Shown: piece after piece, positions 8,154 to 17,796 of the stretch | Layout of the letters: each line of letters starts with the position of its first letter | Numbering within the stretch: the first letter of the stretch is position 1 | Source of the DNA: Bacteroidales bacterium | GTDB lineage: Bacteria; Bacteroidota; Bacteroidia; Bacteroidales; WCHB1-69 | DNA: 61,117 nt | Reading direction: 5' to 3' | Assembly: GCA_017651425.1 (NCBI GenBank) | Contig: JAGCCZ010000065.1 | Location: 1-61,117, forward strand | The notes under the pieces: model-generated | What the model was told of the DNA's origin: nothing | What the model saw: only the letters and a program-made list of their open reading frames with translations | Database searches by the model: none | Made by a program: the position numbers and the translations under genes

Positions 8154-11100
8154 ATGAAAAAAGGTCTCAAAATCACGCTTATATCCTTGCTCTCGTTGCT
8201 TGGACTGGTCATCGTCGGCGCTGCCATCGTGATCTGGTCGCTGCTTTCGCCCGCACGGCTCACCAAACTTGTCAACAAGGAGGTTCCCAATTTCCTGAAC
8301 TGCGACTTCCACATCGAAAAAGCGGACCTCACCTTTTTCAAGACCTTCCCGCACATCGGTTTGGACCTTCACCATCTTTTGCTCACCAACCCCGTCTATG
8401 GCGCCCCCACCGACACGCTGTTGTATGTGAAAAGTTGTGCCACATCCCTCAACATCCGCGAACTCCTCAAGAACAAACATATCGAGGTCCATGATTTCTC
8501 TCTTCAGAAAGGCAATGCCAACCTCTTCACCAACCCTGTGGGACAGACCAATTTTTCCGAGCTCTTCAGGACTCCGCAAGACACCACAGAGTTTTCCTAC
8601 TCCGTGGCCCTCGAGCAGGTGAAAGCTACTGACGTAAACATCTCTTACATCGATCTTCAGTCGAAAATGCGGGCCCATTTGGACGACATGGACGTCAACG
8701 TCAAAGGCAACCTCGACAACAAAAACGTGAAGGGCAATGTCCAACTCGCAGCCAAGACGCTCAAATTCCAGACAATCAACGAGCAACCGCTGCTTGCCAA
8801 AGGCCATGACATAAACCTCCATTTTGATGGAGACCTGCTACAGTTGGATTCATTGATGGGCATGCTGAACCTCCGCATGGGCGACCTCGTGTTGCATATA
8901 GGCGACGACCATTATGTTGACACGCTCGATGTCAGCCTCAACTCCAATCTGAAACTTGTCCTTTCCGACCAAGCCATCGACATTCGGGAAACCAACCTTG
9001 CTTTGGGCGACTACAAGCTCGCCGTGGAAGGCAACGCCCGTCGCGACACGGCCAATGGCGACCTAACCATGGACCTTGGCTACCGCACGGAAACGTGGCC
9101 TCTGAAGGAGGTCATCGACTTGCTGCCGCGCGCAATTGTCGGCTCAGCTCTCGACAGCCTGCACATTGACGGCCGCGCCGGTTTCGCCGGCACGGTGGCC
9201 GGACTGTACAACGAGCAACACACACCCCGCATCACCTCCGACATCACCCTCGACGACGGAACCTTTTCCATGGATGGATTTCCCCTCTCCTTCGACCGCA
9301 TTCACACCATCTGCCATTTCGACATGAGCCAAGGCAACCAAGCTGACGTGACCATCAAGGAGTTGGATGCTTATAACGGGCGCAACCACCTCACCGCGCA
9401 AGGCACCGTCAAGGACCTCCTCGGCAAGATGCTCTGCGACCTTGCCATCAACGGCGACCTGCACTTGCAAGATTACAAGGAGCTGCTGCCCGACAAGCTG
9501 ACGCGCTGCAACGCCCGCGCCAAGGCTAACGTGAAGACGACCTTCGACTACGGGCAAATCGCCAGCGGAGCCTACGACAAAATCAACGCCACAGGCCATC
9601 TTTCCCTTTCCGACGTCGATATGCTCTACGATGACTCTTTGGCTCTAAAGTCGCCTTCCCTTGATGTCGATATCGACTTTCCCGTCAAGGAGAAGCCCTA
9701 CGGCATTGGCGAGTGGGCACATCTCCGTGTGAAAGCCCCGAAGCTCAACGGCAGCAAAGTGGGCATGGGCCATCTTGAAGCCGCCACAGCGGACATTGAC
9801 GCATACGTCAACAACCTGCTCGACAGCACCCTCGCGCTCAAGCTGGGCACAAAATACCGTTTTGGCTCCGTGGATGTCCATACAGACACCGTCGTTGCCT
9901 TGCTGCAAAATCCTGCCGGCACCTTCGTGATGCGCGACAGCAAGAATTTATCGTTGCAATATGCCGGCGACGGCATTGCCGCCACAGTGGGCAATACGGT
10001 CTCCGCCCGCACGGGCAAACTCTCCCTCACGGCCAAGTCGCACTATGACAAACGCGGCACCAACACCCTGATGCGCTGGAATCCCGACGTGAAACTCAAA
10101 CTCGCACAGGGCAACGCCACCATCCAGAAACTGAACATGCCCGTGGAAGTACCCAATCTCGACGTGGACATCAACCTGTCGCACTGCAAAATCCATGATG
10201 GCCAGCTCACGTTAGGGGCTTCCAAGTGCCGGCTGTCGGGTGACATTCGTGACATTGACAAGTACTATGAGGGACGCGGCCTGCTCACCACCACACTTGA
10301 CCTCTTCTCCGACTATCTCGACCTCAACCAAATCATGGACCTTGTAAGCGGACTCAACGCCCCCGACTCCTTGTTGGCGGAGAAGCCCCTGGCATCGGAA
10401 TCCGATCCCTTCATAGTACCCTACGGCATTGACGTGCAAGTGAAAACCACCGTCAAGAAAGCGCTCTATGAGGATGCCGAGATCCGCAACGTCGGCGGCT
10501 CCATTTCCGTGAAGGACGGCATCCTCGTGCTCGACCAGATGGGCCTCACCTCCGACGCCGCACGCATGCAACTCACCGCCCTCTACAAGTCACCGCGCAA
10601 AAACCACCTCTTCCTCGGCCTCGACTTCCATTTGCTGGACATCAAGATCGACAAGCTCATCCAGATGATCCCTGAAGTCGACACCCTCTTGCCGATGCTC
10701 AAGTCCTTTGCCGGCAACGCCGAATTTCACTTTGCCATCGAAACGTACCTGAAATCCAACTACGACCTCAAGTACTCCACCCTGCGCGGGGCTGCCGCCA
10801 TCAACGGTCATGACCTGGTGGTGCTTGACAACGACACCTATCGGAATATTGCCAAGAAGTTGATGTTCAGCAAAAAGACGGAAAACAAAATCGACAGCCT
10901 TTCTGCCGAGATCACCATTTTCAAAAACGAAATCGACGTATATCCCTTTGCAGTCTCCATCGACAAGTACCAGGCCATCCTGTCGGGACGCCACAACCTC
11001 GACATGTCGTACAACTACAACATCTCCCTGCTCAAGCCTGTCCGTTTGGGCTTGGACATCATCGGTGCCGACAAGCGGAAATTCAAGCTCGGCAAGGCCA

Positions 11101-11216
11101 AGTATGCCGAGTTCTACAAGCCGGAACGCCAGGATGTGGTGGAGAAAAACGTGATGCAGCTGAAACAGCAGATCAACCAGGCATTGCGCAGAAACGTCAA
11201 GGAGCAGGCGCCCTAA
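8154..11216 (+). CDS. AsmA-family inner-membrane-anchored lipid-transport-type protein
   Basis: 1020 residues. An N-terminal membrane helix (about 7-30, ITLISLLSLLGLVIVGAAIVIW) precedes a very long beta-rich periplasmic region. The region is of AsmA/TamB type, with repeated short strands (DVDIDF, LDVDINLSHCKI) and an AsmA-like C-terminal part at about 800-1000 (LFLGLDFHLLDIKIDKLIQMIPEV, MSYNYNISLLKPVRLGLDI). Such proteins are thought to bridge inner and outer membranes as hydrophobic grooves for phospholipids. It begins 6 bases after the lipoprotein gene. With an Omp85-like barrel in the same operon the pair could act together, but that is inference. Confidence 0.85.
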   Translation: MKKGLKITLISLLSLLGLVIVGAAIVIWSLLSPARLTKLVNKEVPNFLNCDFHIEKADLTFFKTFPHIGLDLHHLLLTNPVYGAPTDTLLYVKSCATSLNIRELLKNKHIEVHDFSLQKGNANLFTNPVGQTNFSELFRTPQDTTEFSYSVALEQVKATDVNISYIDLQSKMRAHLDDMDVNVKGNLDNKNVKGNVQLAAKTLKFQTINEQPLLAKGHDINLHFDGDLLQLDSLMGMLNLRMGDLVLHIGDDHYVDTLDVSLNSNLKLVLSDQAIDIRETNLALGDYKLAVEGNARRDTANGDLTMDLGYRTETWPLKEVIDLLPRAIVGSALDSLHIDGRAGFAGTVAGLYNEQHTPRITSDITLDDGTFSMDGFPLSFDRIHTICHFDMSQGNQADVTIKELDAYNGRNHLTAQGTVKDLLGKMLCDLAINGDLHLQDYKELLPDKLTRCNARAKANVKTTFDYGQIASGAYDKINATGHLSLSDVDMLYDDSLALKSPSLDVDIDFPVKEKPYGIGEWAHLRVKAPKLNGSKVGMGHLEAATADIDAYVNNLLDSTLALKLGTKYRFGSVDVHTDTVVALLQNPAGTFVMRDSKNLSLQYAGDGIAATVGNTVSARTGKLSLTAKSHYDKRGTNTLMRWNPDVKLKLAQGNATIQKLNMPVEVPNLDVDINLSHCKIHDGQLTLGASKCRLSGDIRDIDKYYEGRGLLTTTLDLFSDYLDLNQIMDLVSGLNAPDSLLAEKPLASESDPFIVPYGIDVQVKTTVKKALYEDAEIRNVGGSISVKDGILVLDQMGLTSDAARMQLTALYKSPRKNHLFLGLDFHLLDIKIDKLIQMIPEVDTLLPMLKSFAGNAEFHFAIETYLKSNYDLKYSTLRGAAAINGHDLVVLDNDTYRNIAKKLMFSKKTENKIDSLSAEITIFKNEIDVYPFAVSIDKYQAILSGRHNLDMSYNYNISLLKPVRLGLDIIGADKRKFKLGKAKYAEFYKPERQDVVEKNVMQLKQQINQALRRNVKEQAP

Positions 11217-11260
11217 TCCTGCGGGTCGGATTTTCAGACTTTTCTATTGACAACACGACA

Positions 11261-11288
11261 CAAAAAAGGGGCCCAATCAGGGTCCCTT
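11261..11288 (-). terminator. Terminator of the atpD-atpC operon
   Basis: Read on the minus strand, an imperfect hairpin (AAGGG-a-CCC, loop, GGG-c-CCCTT) is followed by TTTTTT. It lies 22 bases after the atpC stop and also faces the end of the AsmA gene. Confidence 0.7.
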
Positions 11289-11309
11289 GTATTTATTAGT
11301 AAAAACCTT

Positions 11310-11546
11310 TTATTCAGCAAGAACAAGCACTTTGTCGTGCAAGACCTCGGCCACACCGCCATTGAGGTCGAAAAAGAGTTCCTGGCCATCCTTGTCCTGC
11401 ACCTTGGCGCGACCCTTCTGGAGGGCAGCCACCATAGGGGCATGATGTTCCAATATTTCAAACAATCCGCCCAAGCCGGGGAGTTGTACCAAGGTAACCT
11501 CGCCGGAATAGACCGATTTATCTGGGGTTCTGATTTCGATTGTCAT
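11310..11546 (-). CDS. atpC: ATP synthase epsilon subunit (short form)
   Basis: 78 residues, containing only the N-terminal beta-sandwich (TPDKSVYSGEVTLVQLPGLGG, LEHHAPMVAALQKG). The C-terminal two-helix inhibitory arm found in longer epsilon subunits is absent. Short epsilon subunits of this kind are usual in Bacteroidota. It follows atpD by 6 bases. Confidence 0.93.
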   Translation of the reverse strand: MTIEIRTPDKSVYSGEVTLVQLPGLGGLFEILEHHAPMVAALQKGRAKVQDKDGQELFFDLNGGVAEVLHDKVLVLAE

Positions 11547-11552
11547 GGCGTC

Positions 11553-13160
<1,608 letters not shown>

Positions 13161-13172
13161 TCAAAAAAAGTG

Positions 13173-13180
13173 TATTTTTG
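13173..13180 (+). promoter_or_regulatory. Promoter of tRNA-Gly
   Basis: TATTTTTG, 16 bases before the first base of the tRNA. Confidence 0.75.
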
Positions 13181-13195
13181 CCGCGTCAAACTCAA

Positions 13196-13268
13196 GCGGA
13201 AGTAGCTCAGTTGGTAGAGCACAACCTTGCCAAGGTTGGGGTCGCGAGTCCGAGTCTCGTTTTCCGCT
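13196..13268 (+). tRNA. tRNA-Gly (GCC)
   Basis: 73 bases with a complete cloverleaf: acceptor GCGGAAG/TTTCCGC, D-arm AGCTCAGTTGGTAGAGC, anticodon loop TTGCCAA (anticodon GCC), T-stem GCGAG/CTCGT. The T-loop reads TCCGAGT instead of the nearly universal TTCGAGT, so the position of pseudouridine 55 is C. No CCA is encoded. Confidence 0.93.
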
Positions 13269-13275
13269 CAAACTG

Positions 13276-13309
13276 TAGAGACGCAATGCATTGCGTCTCT
13301 ATTTTTTTT
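13276..13309 (+). repeat. REP-like palindrome followed by T-run, probable terminator of tRNA-Gly
   Basis: A perfect 26-base palindrome (13276-13301, arms TAGAGACGCAATG / CATTGCGTCTCTA) is followed by eight T. It is one member of a palindrome family seen at several other places in this window. Here it should act as an intrinsic terminator 7 bases after the tRNA. Confidence 0.85.
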
Positions 13310-13417
13310 CATCTTTCCACCATTCTTCATCGTCATAATAAATGCCACTACAATGCAATACATGCGCTCCTGTTTGCCTATTATCATTTCCTATCTTCGA
13401 CTTTCCAGTGTTTGAAC

Positions 13418-14815
13418 TTATTTATCCACAACTTCCCAGTATCCTCCTTTGTCAGGGCCGATGCGACGGATAATGTTTAAATTCTGCAAGTTACTGATAT
13501 GTTTTGCGATACCACGCGGGTTTAAGGCCAGTTGCACAGCAATTTCTGGTATTGTTACAGTAGGCTTTTCAAGGATTATTTCAACAATCCTTAACCGAGT
13601 ACCTTTCAATGTACCTTTCAATGTACTTTTCAATGTACTTTCCTGTGTGGATTCCTGTGTGGCGCCTTGTGGATTTCCCTTCTTTTTCTCCAGAACCTCA
13701 TCTACTTCCGATTTGATTTTTTTGAAGTTAAAGATAGTCCAAAAATCATCACCCTTGTGTTTGTATTTGGGTTTGGGCGCTTTCGCCGCCCTACAAGCAC
13801 CAAAGATTTTTTCAATGCCTCGGCCCCAAGCCTCAATGCCACCGGAACGAAAGAACGCATTGGCAATAAGAGGATTGTAGGGTCTACTATTGTGATGTCC
13901 CAGAAAATCTTTCATTGTCCAATCTTCTGGTAGAACACCACTGTTCCATATCATTATCTTATCTTCATAAACTCTGATCTGTATGGGTGTATTGGATTCG
14001 TATGTTTTATGTATTATCGCATTCAGACAAGCCTCCCTCAAGGCTTTGCGAGGAACCGGAAGTTCATCTATACGGGTAATGTTGTCATAATGAATGATGG
14101 CCTTCATATACTTGGTTGTGAGCAAATCCACCAATTTTTCTACTTGGAAAAACAAACTGCCGTGAATTTCATCCTGAAACAGAATGTCCGCATCATCATG
14201 AAAATAACCTACTTTGATGTACGCACCAGTCACATATTTTTCTGGATCCTCAGCGAACAACAGTGCGGCAGCTCTTTTCAGATATTTTCCTTCCACAAGC
14301 CGTAGTTTGTTCAATAGCTCCCTATTGATCACCTTCACATCTTTTTCTTCCATACGGTTGGTTCGAATTGCTTCCTTGCGAAAATACTTGAATGCTTCAT
14401 TGTCCAAATCATCTACAGTGAGGTAAGGAACAGGCACCCCATCCCATGTTTTGCCTTGCTTGCGTAGCATGAATCTGTCCAACGCCGCACCTTTTAGTTC
14501 CTGTTTTGTACTTCCACTTCGATAATGATACTGACCCTTATAGTTTACCGGAACCGGATACGGTTCAGTGACAATTTCAAGATAGGATTTACCATTCCTT
14601 CGCTTCAGATTTACATCAACAATTATGCCCAAAATATCCTTCACTTTGTTTGGAATATCTTCCAACAAACGTTTTGCATCATCCACACCAATCACGTCAC
14701 CTTTGTCATTCAAACCTATGTAAAGTACACCTCCCTGCGCATTGGCAAAACCACAAATCCATTTCAAATACTCATCACGCCAAGATTCCTTATATTCAAT
14801 ATTTTGTGTTTCCAT
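13418..14815 (-). CDS. AlbA_2-type ATP-binding protein with C-terminal winged helix
   Basis: 465 residues from METQNIEYKESW (ATG at 14815; another ATG lies at 14824). Residues about 1-110 are the Schlafen/AlbA_2 domain (EYKESW..EYLKWICGFANAQGG and GLNDKGDVIGVDD). The middle is a GHKL-like ATPase region (LREACLNAIIHKTYESNTPIQI, DKIMIWNSG, RSGGIEAWGRGIEKI). The end is a winged helix (VTIPEIAVQLALNPRGIAKHISNLQ). Between ATPase and winged helix lies a repeat-encoded linker of Gly/Thr/Gln/Ser/Leu/Lys. Such proteins are usually treated as putative regulators or defence-related, with no proven reaction. The gene is AT-richer than its neighbours, suggesting acquisition. Confidence 0.85.
   Translation of the reverse strand: METQNIEYKESWRDEYLKWICGFANAQGGVLYIGLNDKGDVIGVDDAKRLLEDIPNKVKDILGIIVDVNLKRRNGKSYLEIVTEPYPVPVNYKGQYHYRSGSTKQELKGAALDRFMLRKQGKTWDGVPVPYLTVDDLDNEAFKYFRKEAIRTNRMEEKDVKVINRELLNKLRLVEGKYLKRAAALLFAEDPEKYVTGAYIKVGYFHDDADILFQDEIHGSLFFQVEKLVDLLTTKYMKAIIHYDNITRIDELPVPRKALREACLNAIIHKTYESNTPIQIRVYEDKIMIWNSGVLPEDWTMKDFLGHHNSRPYNPLIANAFFRSGGIEAWGRGIEKIFGACRAAKAPKPKYKHKGDDFWTIFNFKKIKSEVDEVLEKKKGNPQGATQESTQESTLKSTLKGTLKGTRLRIVEIILEKPTVTIPEIAVQLALNPRGIAKHISNLQNLNIIRRIGPDKGGYWEVVDK
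13599..13670. repeat. 12-base tandem repeats inside the linker of the AlbA_2 gene
   Basis: Six consecutive 12-base units: two identical GTACCTTTCAAT copies, then GTACTTTTCAAT, GTACTTTCCTGT, GTGGATTCCTGT and GTGGCGCCTTGT. Unit length is a multiple of three, so copy-number change would alter linker length without a frameshift. Confidence 0.85.
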
Positions 14816-14836
14816 ATAAAACATGTTATTTGAATG

Positions 14837-14844
14837 CAAAAATA
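14837..14844 (-). promoter_or_regulatory. Promoter of the AlbA_2-type gene
   Basis: TATTTTTG on the minus strand, 21 bases before the ATG at 14815. Confidence 0.7.
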
Positions 14845-14887
14845 CGAAATGTTGAAAAGAGATGAAGTGTATATACAACACCCTGTT

Positions 14888-16678
14888 TTACTCGTCGGCA
14901 ATGGTGCGGGCAATCTTCTCAATATTGAGCGAACGCGCGGACGCATCGATAATATCCTTATAAATTCCGCCTCTTTTGTAGATTTCGTCGGGGTCGCCAC
15001 TCTCCTCCACACGGCCGTCCTTGAGCGCATAGATGTAATCGGCGTCGATGATTTGTGAAATGCTGTGGGAGATGATGATGACGGTGCGGTTTTGTTTGAT
15101 GGCATCGATGCTGTTCTTGATCTGCTCGGTGGCGATGGCGTCCAAGCTGGCTGTCGGCTCGTCAAGGAAGATGATGGGTGGATTCTTGAGGAACATGCGG
15201 GCGATGGCCACACGCTGCTGCTGTCCGCCGGAAAGGTCGGCGGCATTACCCTTGAACTGCTTCGGCAACTCCATGATCTGGTCGTAAAGGTGCGCCTTCT
15301 TGGCGGCCTCCACCACCTCCTCGTGCGTCGCATCCGGCTTGCCGTAAAGGATGTTCTCCTCAATAGTGCCGTCGAAAATGTGGTTCTTCTGCAACACCAG
15401 GCCGATATTCTCGCGAAGGTATTTCGTGTCGTAGTCGTTCAGATCGACCCCGTCGAGCATGATGGTGCCCACCTGCGGCGTGTAGAACTTGTCCAGCAGG
15501 TTGACCACAGTGCTTTTGCCCGCACCCGACAGTCCCACAAGGGCGGTGATTTTGCCCGGTTCAATTTTCATGTTCACACCGAACAACGCCTGCGTGCCGC
15601 TCGGATAGGTGAAATCGACCCCGCGAAGCTCGAAGTTGCCCCGGATCTTCTCAGGACGGTACTCGCCCGTCGGCTCGATTTCCTTGTCGGAGTTCAGAAT
15701 GCCGAAGAAACCCTCGGCGTAAATCAGCGCGTCATTCACGTCATCGAAAATGCGCTGCAACTGTGTGATGGGCGCGATGACGTTGCTGAAGAGCATCACA
15801 TGGTACATGATCTTACCGATGCTCATGCCGGGATATTCGATGAGCACCAAATAGGCGGTGAGGATGATGACCAGCACAGTGCCCACTTGCCGCACGAAAC
15901 TCTTGAGCCCGTTGTAGTAGAAAGCCACCTTGCGGGTCTTCATCTGGTTCTCCGTAACTTGGTTCTGAATGTCGAGCTGTTTCTGTGCCTCGATCTTCTC
16001 GCGATTGAAGCTCTTGATGACATTGATGGAGTCGATGATGTTTTTGATGCCCTGACTCTTGCTCTCCAAGTGGCCACGCATCTCGCGCCGCCATCCCTTG
16101 AGCCGCTTGGCCTGCCGGTAGGTAATCCAGAAGTAGATGGGCACAATGCCAAGGGCAACCAAGCCCACATAGACGTTGGCTGCGAACATCAGGATGAGCG
16201 CCAACAACGCGCTGGTGAACAATGGCAACAAGTCGATGAAGAAATTCTGCACCGTGCGCGACAGCGAACTGACACCTTGGTCAATACGTGACTGGACCTT
16301 GCCCGTGGCGTTCTCGCCGGAGTTGAAATAAGCCATGCGGAAGGTCAGCACCTTCTCGATGACACTCTGCGAGAGGTCGCGCGACACGAAGATGCGCATC
16401 CTTTCGCCAAAATAGTTCTGCGCAAAGGTGACTATGGCAGACAGGACCTCCTTGCCCAACAGCACAATGGAGATGACGGTCATGATGCTGGCCGCCTTGC
16501 TCCAGCTGAAGTCGGTGCCAATCAACGCATTGATGGCATCCACGGTCCGGTCGAGCACGATAGCATTGACCTGTGCCATCAAAGAACCTATAAGTGTGAG
16601 AATCAATGTAATGAGTACAAGCCATTTATAAGGCTTTACAAAAGGCCGGATGTTCTTAAAGAGCGAAAAGAGATTCAT
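14888..16678 (-). CDS. ABC transporter, fused permease and ATPase (exporter type)
   Basis: 596 residues from MNLFSLFKNIRPF (an ATG three codons earlier is possible). Six membrane helices lie in about 1-310. The nucleotide-binding domain has Walker A GLSGAGKST, signature LSGGQQQRVAIARM and Walker B IIFLDEPTASLD. This is an MsbA-like lipid or multidrug exporter half-transporter that works as a homodimer in the inner membrane. Substrate cannot be told from sequence. No clear promoter is seen in the 66 bases before it, so it is probably transcribed with the upstream RseC-kinase gene. Confidence 0.92.
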   Translation of the reverse strand: MNLFSLFKNIRPFVKPYKWLVLITLILTLIGSLMAQVNAIVLDRTVDAINALIGTDFSWSKAASIMTVISIVLLGKEVLSAIVTFAQNYFGERMRIFVSRDLSQSVIEKVLTFRMAYFNSGENATGKVQSRIDQGVSSLSRTVQNFFIDLLPLFTSALLALILMFAANVYVGLVALGIVPIYFWITYRQAKRLKGWRREMRGHLESKSQGIKNIIDSINVIKSFNREKIEAQKQLDIQNQVTENQMKTRKVAFYYNGLKSFVRQVGTVLVIILTAYLVLIEYPGMSIGKIMYHVMLFSNVIAPITQLQRIFDDVNDALIYAEGFFGILNSDKEIEPTGEYRPEKIRGNFELRGVDFTYPSGTQALFGVNMKIEPGKITALVGLSGAGKSTVVNLLDKFYTPQVGTIMLDGVDLNDYDTKYLRENIGLVLQKNHIFDGTIEENILYGKPDATHEEVVEAAKKAHLYDQIMELPKQFKGNAADLSGGQQQRVAIARMFLKNPPIIFLDEPTASLDAIATEQIKNSIDAIKQNRTVIIISHSISQIIDADYIYALKDGRVEESGDPDEIYKRGGIYKDIIDASARSLNIEKIARTIADE

Positions 16679-16744
16679 AACTTGCAAGAGTTCAAAGTTC
16701 AGAATTAAAAAAACAAAGGGAAGTCAGGGTATAAATTTGCATTG

Positions 16745-17752
16745 TTACTCGGATAACGCATATTCGATTTGACGGTAGAGGTCGTCGAAGTCACCGTCAT
16801 TTTGGAAAACACGGTCGGCCAGTTCCATGCAGCGGCCCACATTTTGGTGGTTAGGGTCTGTGGAGGACATCTCGCGGCGCTCATTTTCAAGAAAAGTCTC
16901 GAAGGTCACATGGTCGGTCTCGGAATTGCGGCCCACGATACGCTCGTAGCGGATTTTAGGGTCTGCATCGACGGCAAAGAGGAGAAAATGCTTGTTTTTG
17001 CGCAGCGACTCGACCTCGCCGGGGGTGCGAATGCTCTCGATGATGGCGTTAGCCCCGTCGGCTTCGGCCTGTTTGTAAAGCTCGTCGGTGATAAAGGAGG
17101 GCGAATGTTTGGCACGCAGGTCGTTGGCCACCTCCACGAAGGTGTCGCGGTTGATTTCCAAGCCTCGCCGTTTCGCCTCTTCGGTGAGGTAACCGCGCAC
17201 AGAGTAGTGCTTAAAGCCGTAATGTTGAACGAGATAGTCCACGATGGTGCCCTTGCCGGCGCCCAAGGTGCCCGTGATGCCGATAATTTTCATAGAGGGA
17301 TGGTTTTGAGGAGTTTGCAAATCCATTGGATTTATTTTTGAGATATAAAAAGTGAAACCTTGATTGATTTTATGGCTTTGGGTCTTCAAGATGACAAAAT
17401 AGAGTGCCAAAAAGGCCACGCAAACAAGCACGCTCACCAGTTCGTTGTGGAAGAGCAAATAGCTGGCCAGAAATGCGAGCATCAACACACAGAACGGCAA
17501 CAGATACGCCAGGACCACGGCCTTACCGCCCGCACGACCCCGCAAGTTAAGGTTGACGCGCTCGCCGACGGAAACCTTCACATCCTCGGGCACCACCGCC
17601 ATAATGGTCTCCTGCCGGTGGTCGGAAGGGATGCAGATGCTTTTGGCGTGGCATCCGGCACAGGCGGAACTGACAATAATCTCCACTTCCGCTTCGCCGT
17701 TGTGTACCGCCTTCACGATGCCCTCTTTGCAAATGGTTGATTGTTCGCTCAT
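16745..17752 (-). CDS. RseC/SoxR-reducing protein fused in frame to a CoaE-like P-loop kinase
   Basis: 335 residues. Residues 1-about 145 are RseC-like: Cys-rich N-terminus (VSSACAGCHAKSIC), a beta domain, and two membrane helices (about 74-91 and 97-115). Residues 154-335 are a complete P-loop kinase resembling dephospho-CoA or dNMP kinases (MKIIGITGTLGAGKGTIVDY, then IIESIRTPGEVESL). The RseC part ends in a normal-looking tail (FTFYISKI), then about 16 linker residues lead into the kinase Met (ATG at 17293) with no stop. Either a true fusion arose by stop-codon loss, or the kinase is also started internally. No rnf genes, the usual RseC partners in Bacteroidota, are nearby. Confidence 0.75.
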   Translation of the reverse strand: MSEQSTICKEGIVKAVHNGEAEVEIIVSSACAGCHAKSICIPSDHRQETIMAVVPEDVKVSVGERVNLNLRGRAGGKAVVLAYLLPFCVLMLAFLASYLLFHNELVSVLVCVAFLALYFVILKTQSHKINQGFTFYISKINPMDLQTPQNHPSMKIIGITGTLGAGKGTIVDYLVQHYGFKHYSVRGYLTEEAKRRGLEINRDTFVEVANDLRAKHSPSFITDELYKQAEADGANAIIESIRTPGEVESLRKNKHFLLFAVDADPKIRYERIVGRNSETDHVTFETFLENERREMSSTDPNHQNVGRCMELADRVFQNDGDFDDLYRQIEYALSE

Positions 17753-17773
17753 ATTCAGACGATTTTAAGGTTG

Positions 17774-17781
17774 CAAAAATA
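17774..17781 (-). promoter_or_regulatory. Promoter of the RseC-kinase gene
   Basis: TATTTTTG on the minus strand, 22 bases before the start codon. The box lies just beyond the stop of radA. Confidence 0.7.
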
Positions 17782-17796
17782 AAAAATCCACGCCTT

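Noticed and set aside
7806..8822. Open frame of 338 codons on the minus strand
   Set aside because: Antisense to the lipocalin-like and AsmA genes, without start context or recognisable product.
15065..16291. Long open frame (408 codons) on the plus strand
   Set aside because: Antisense to the ABC transporter; the product is a His/Val/Asp-rich shadow with no motifs.
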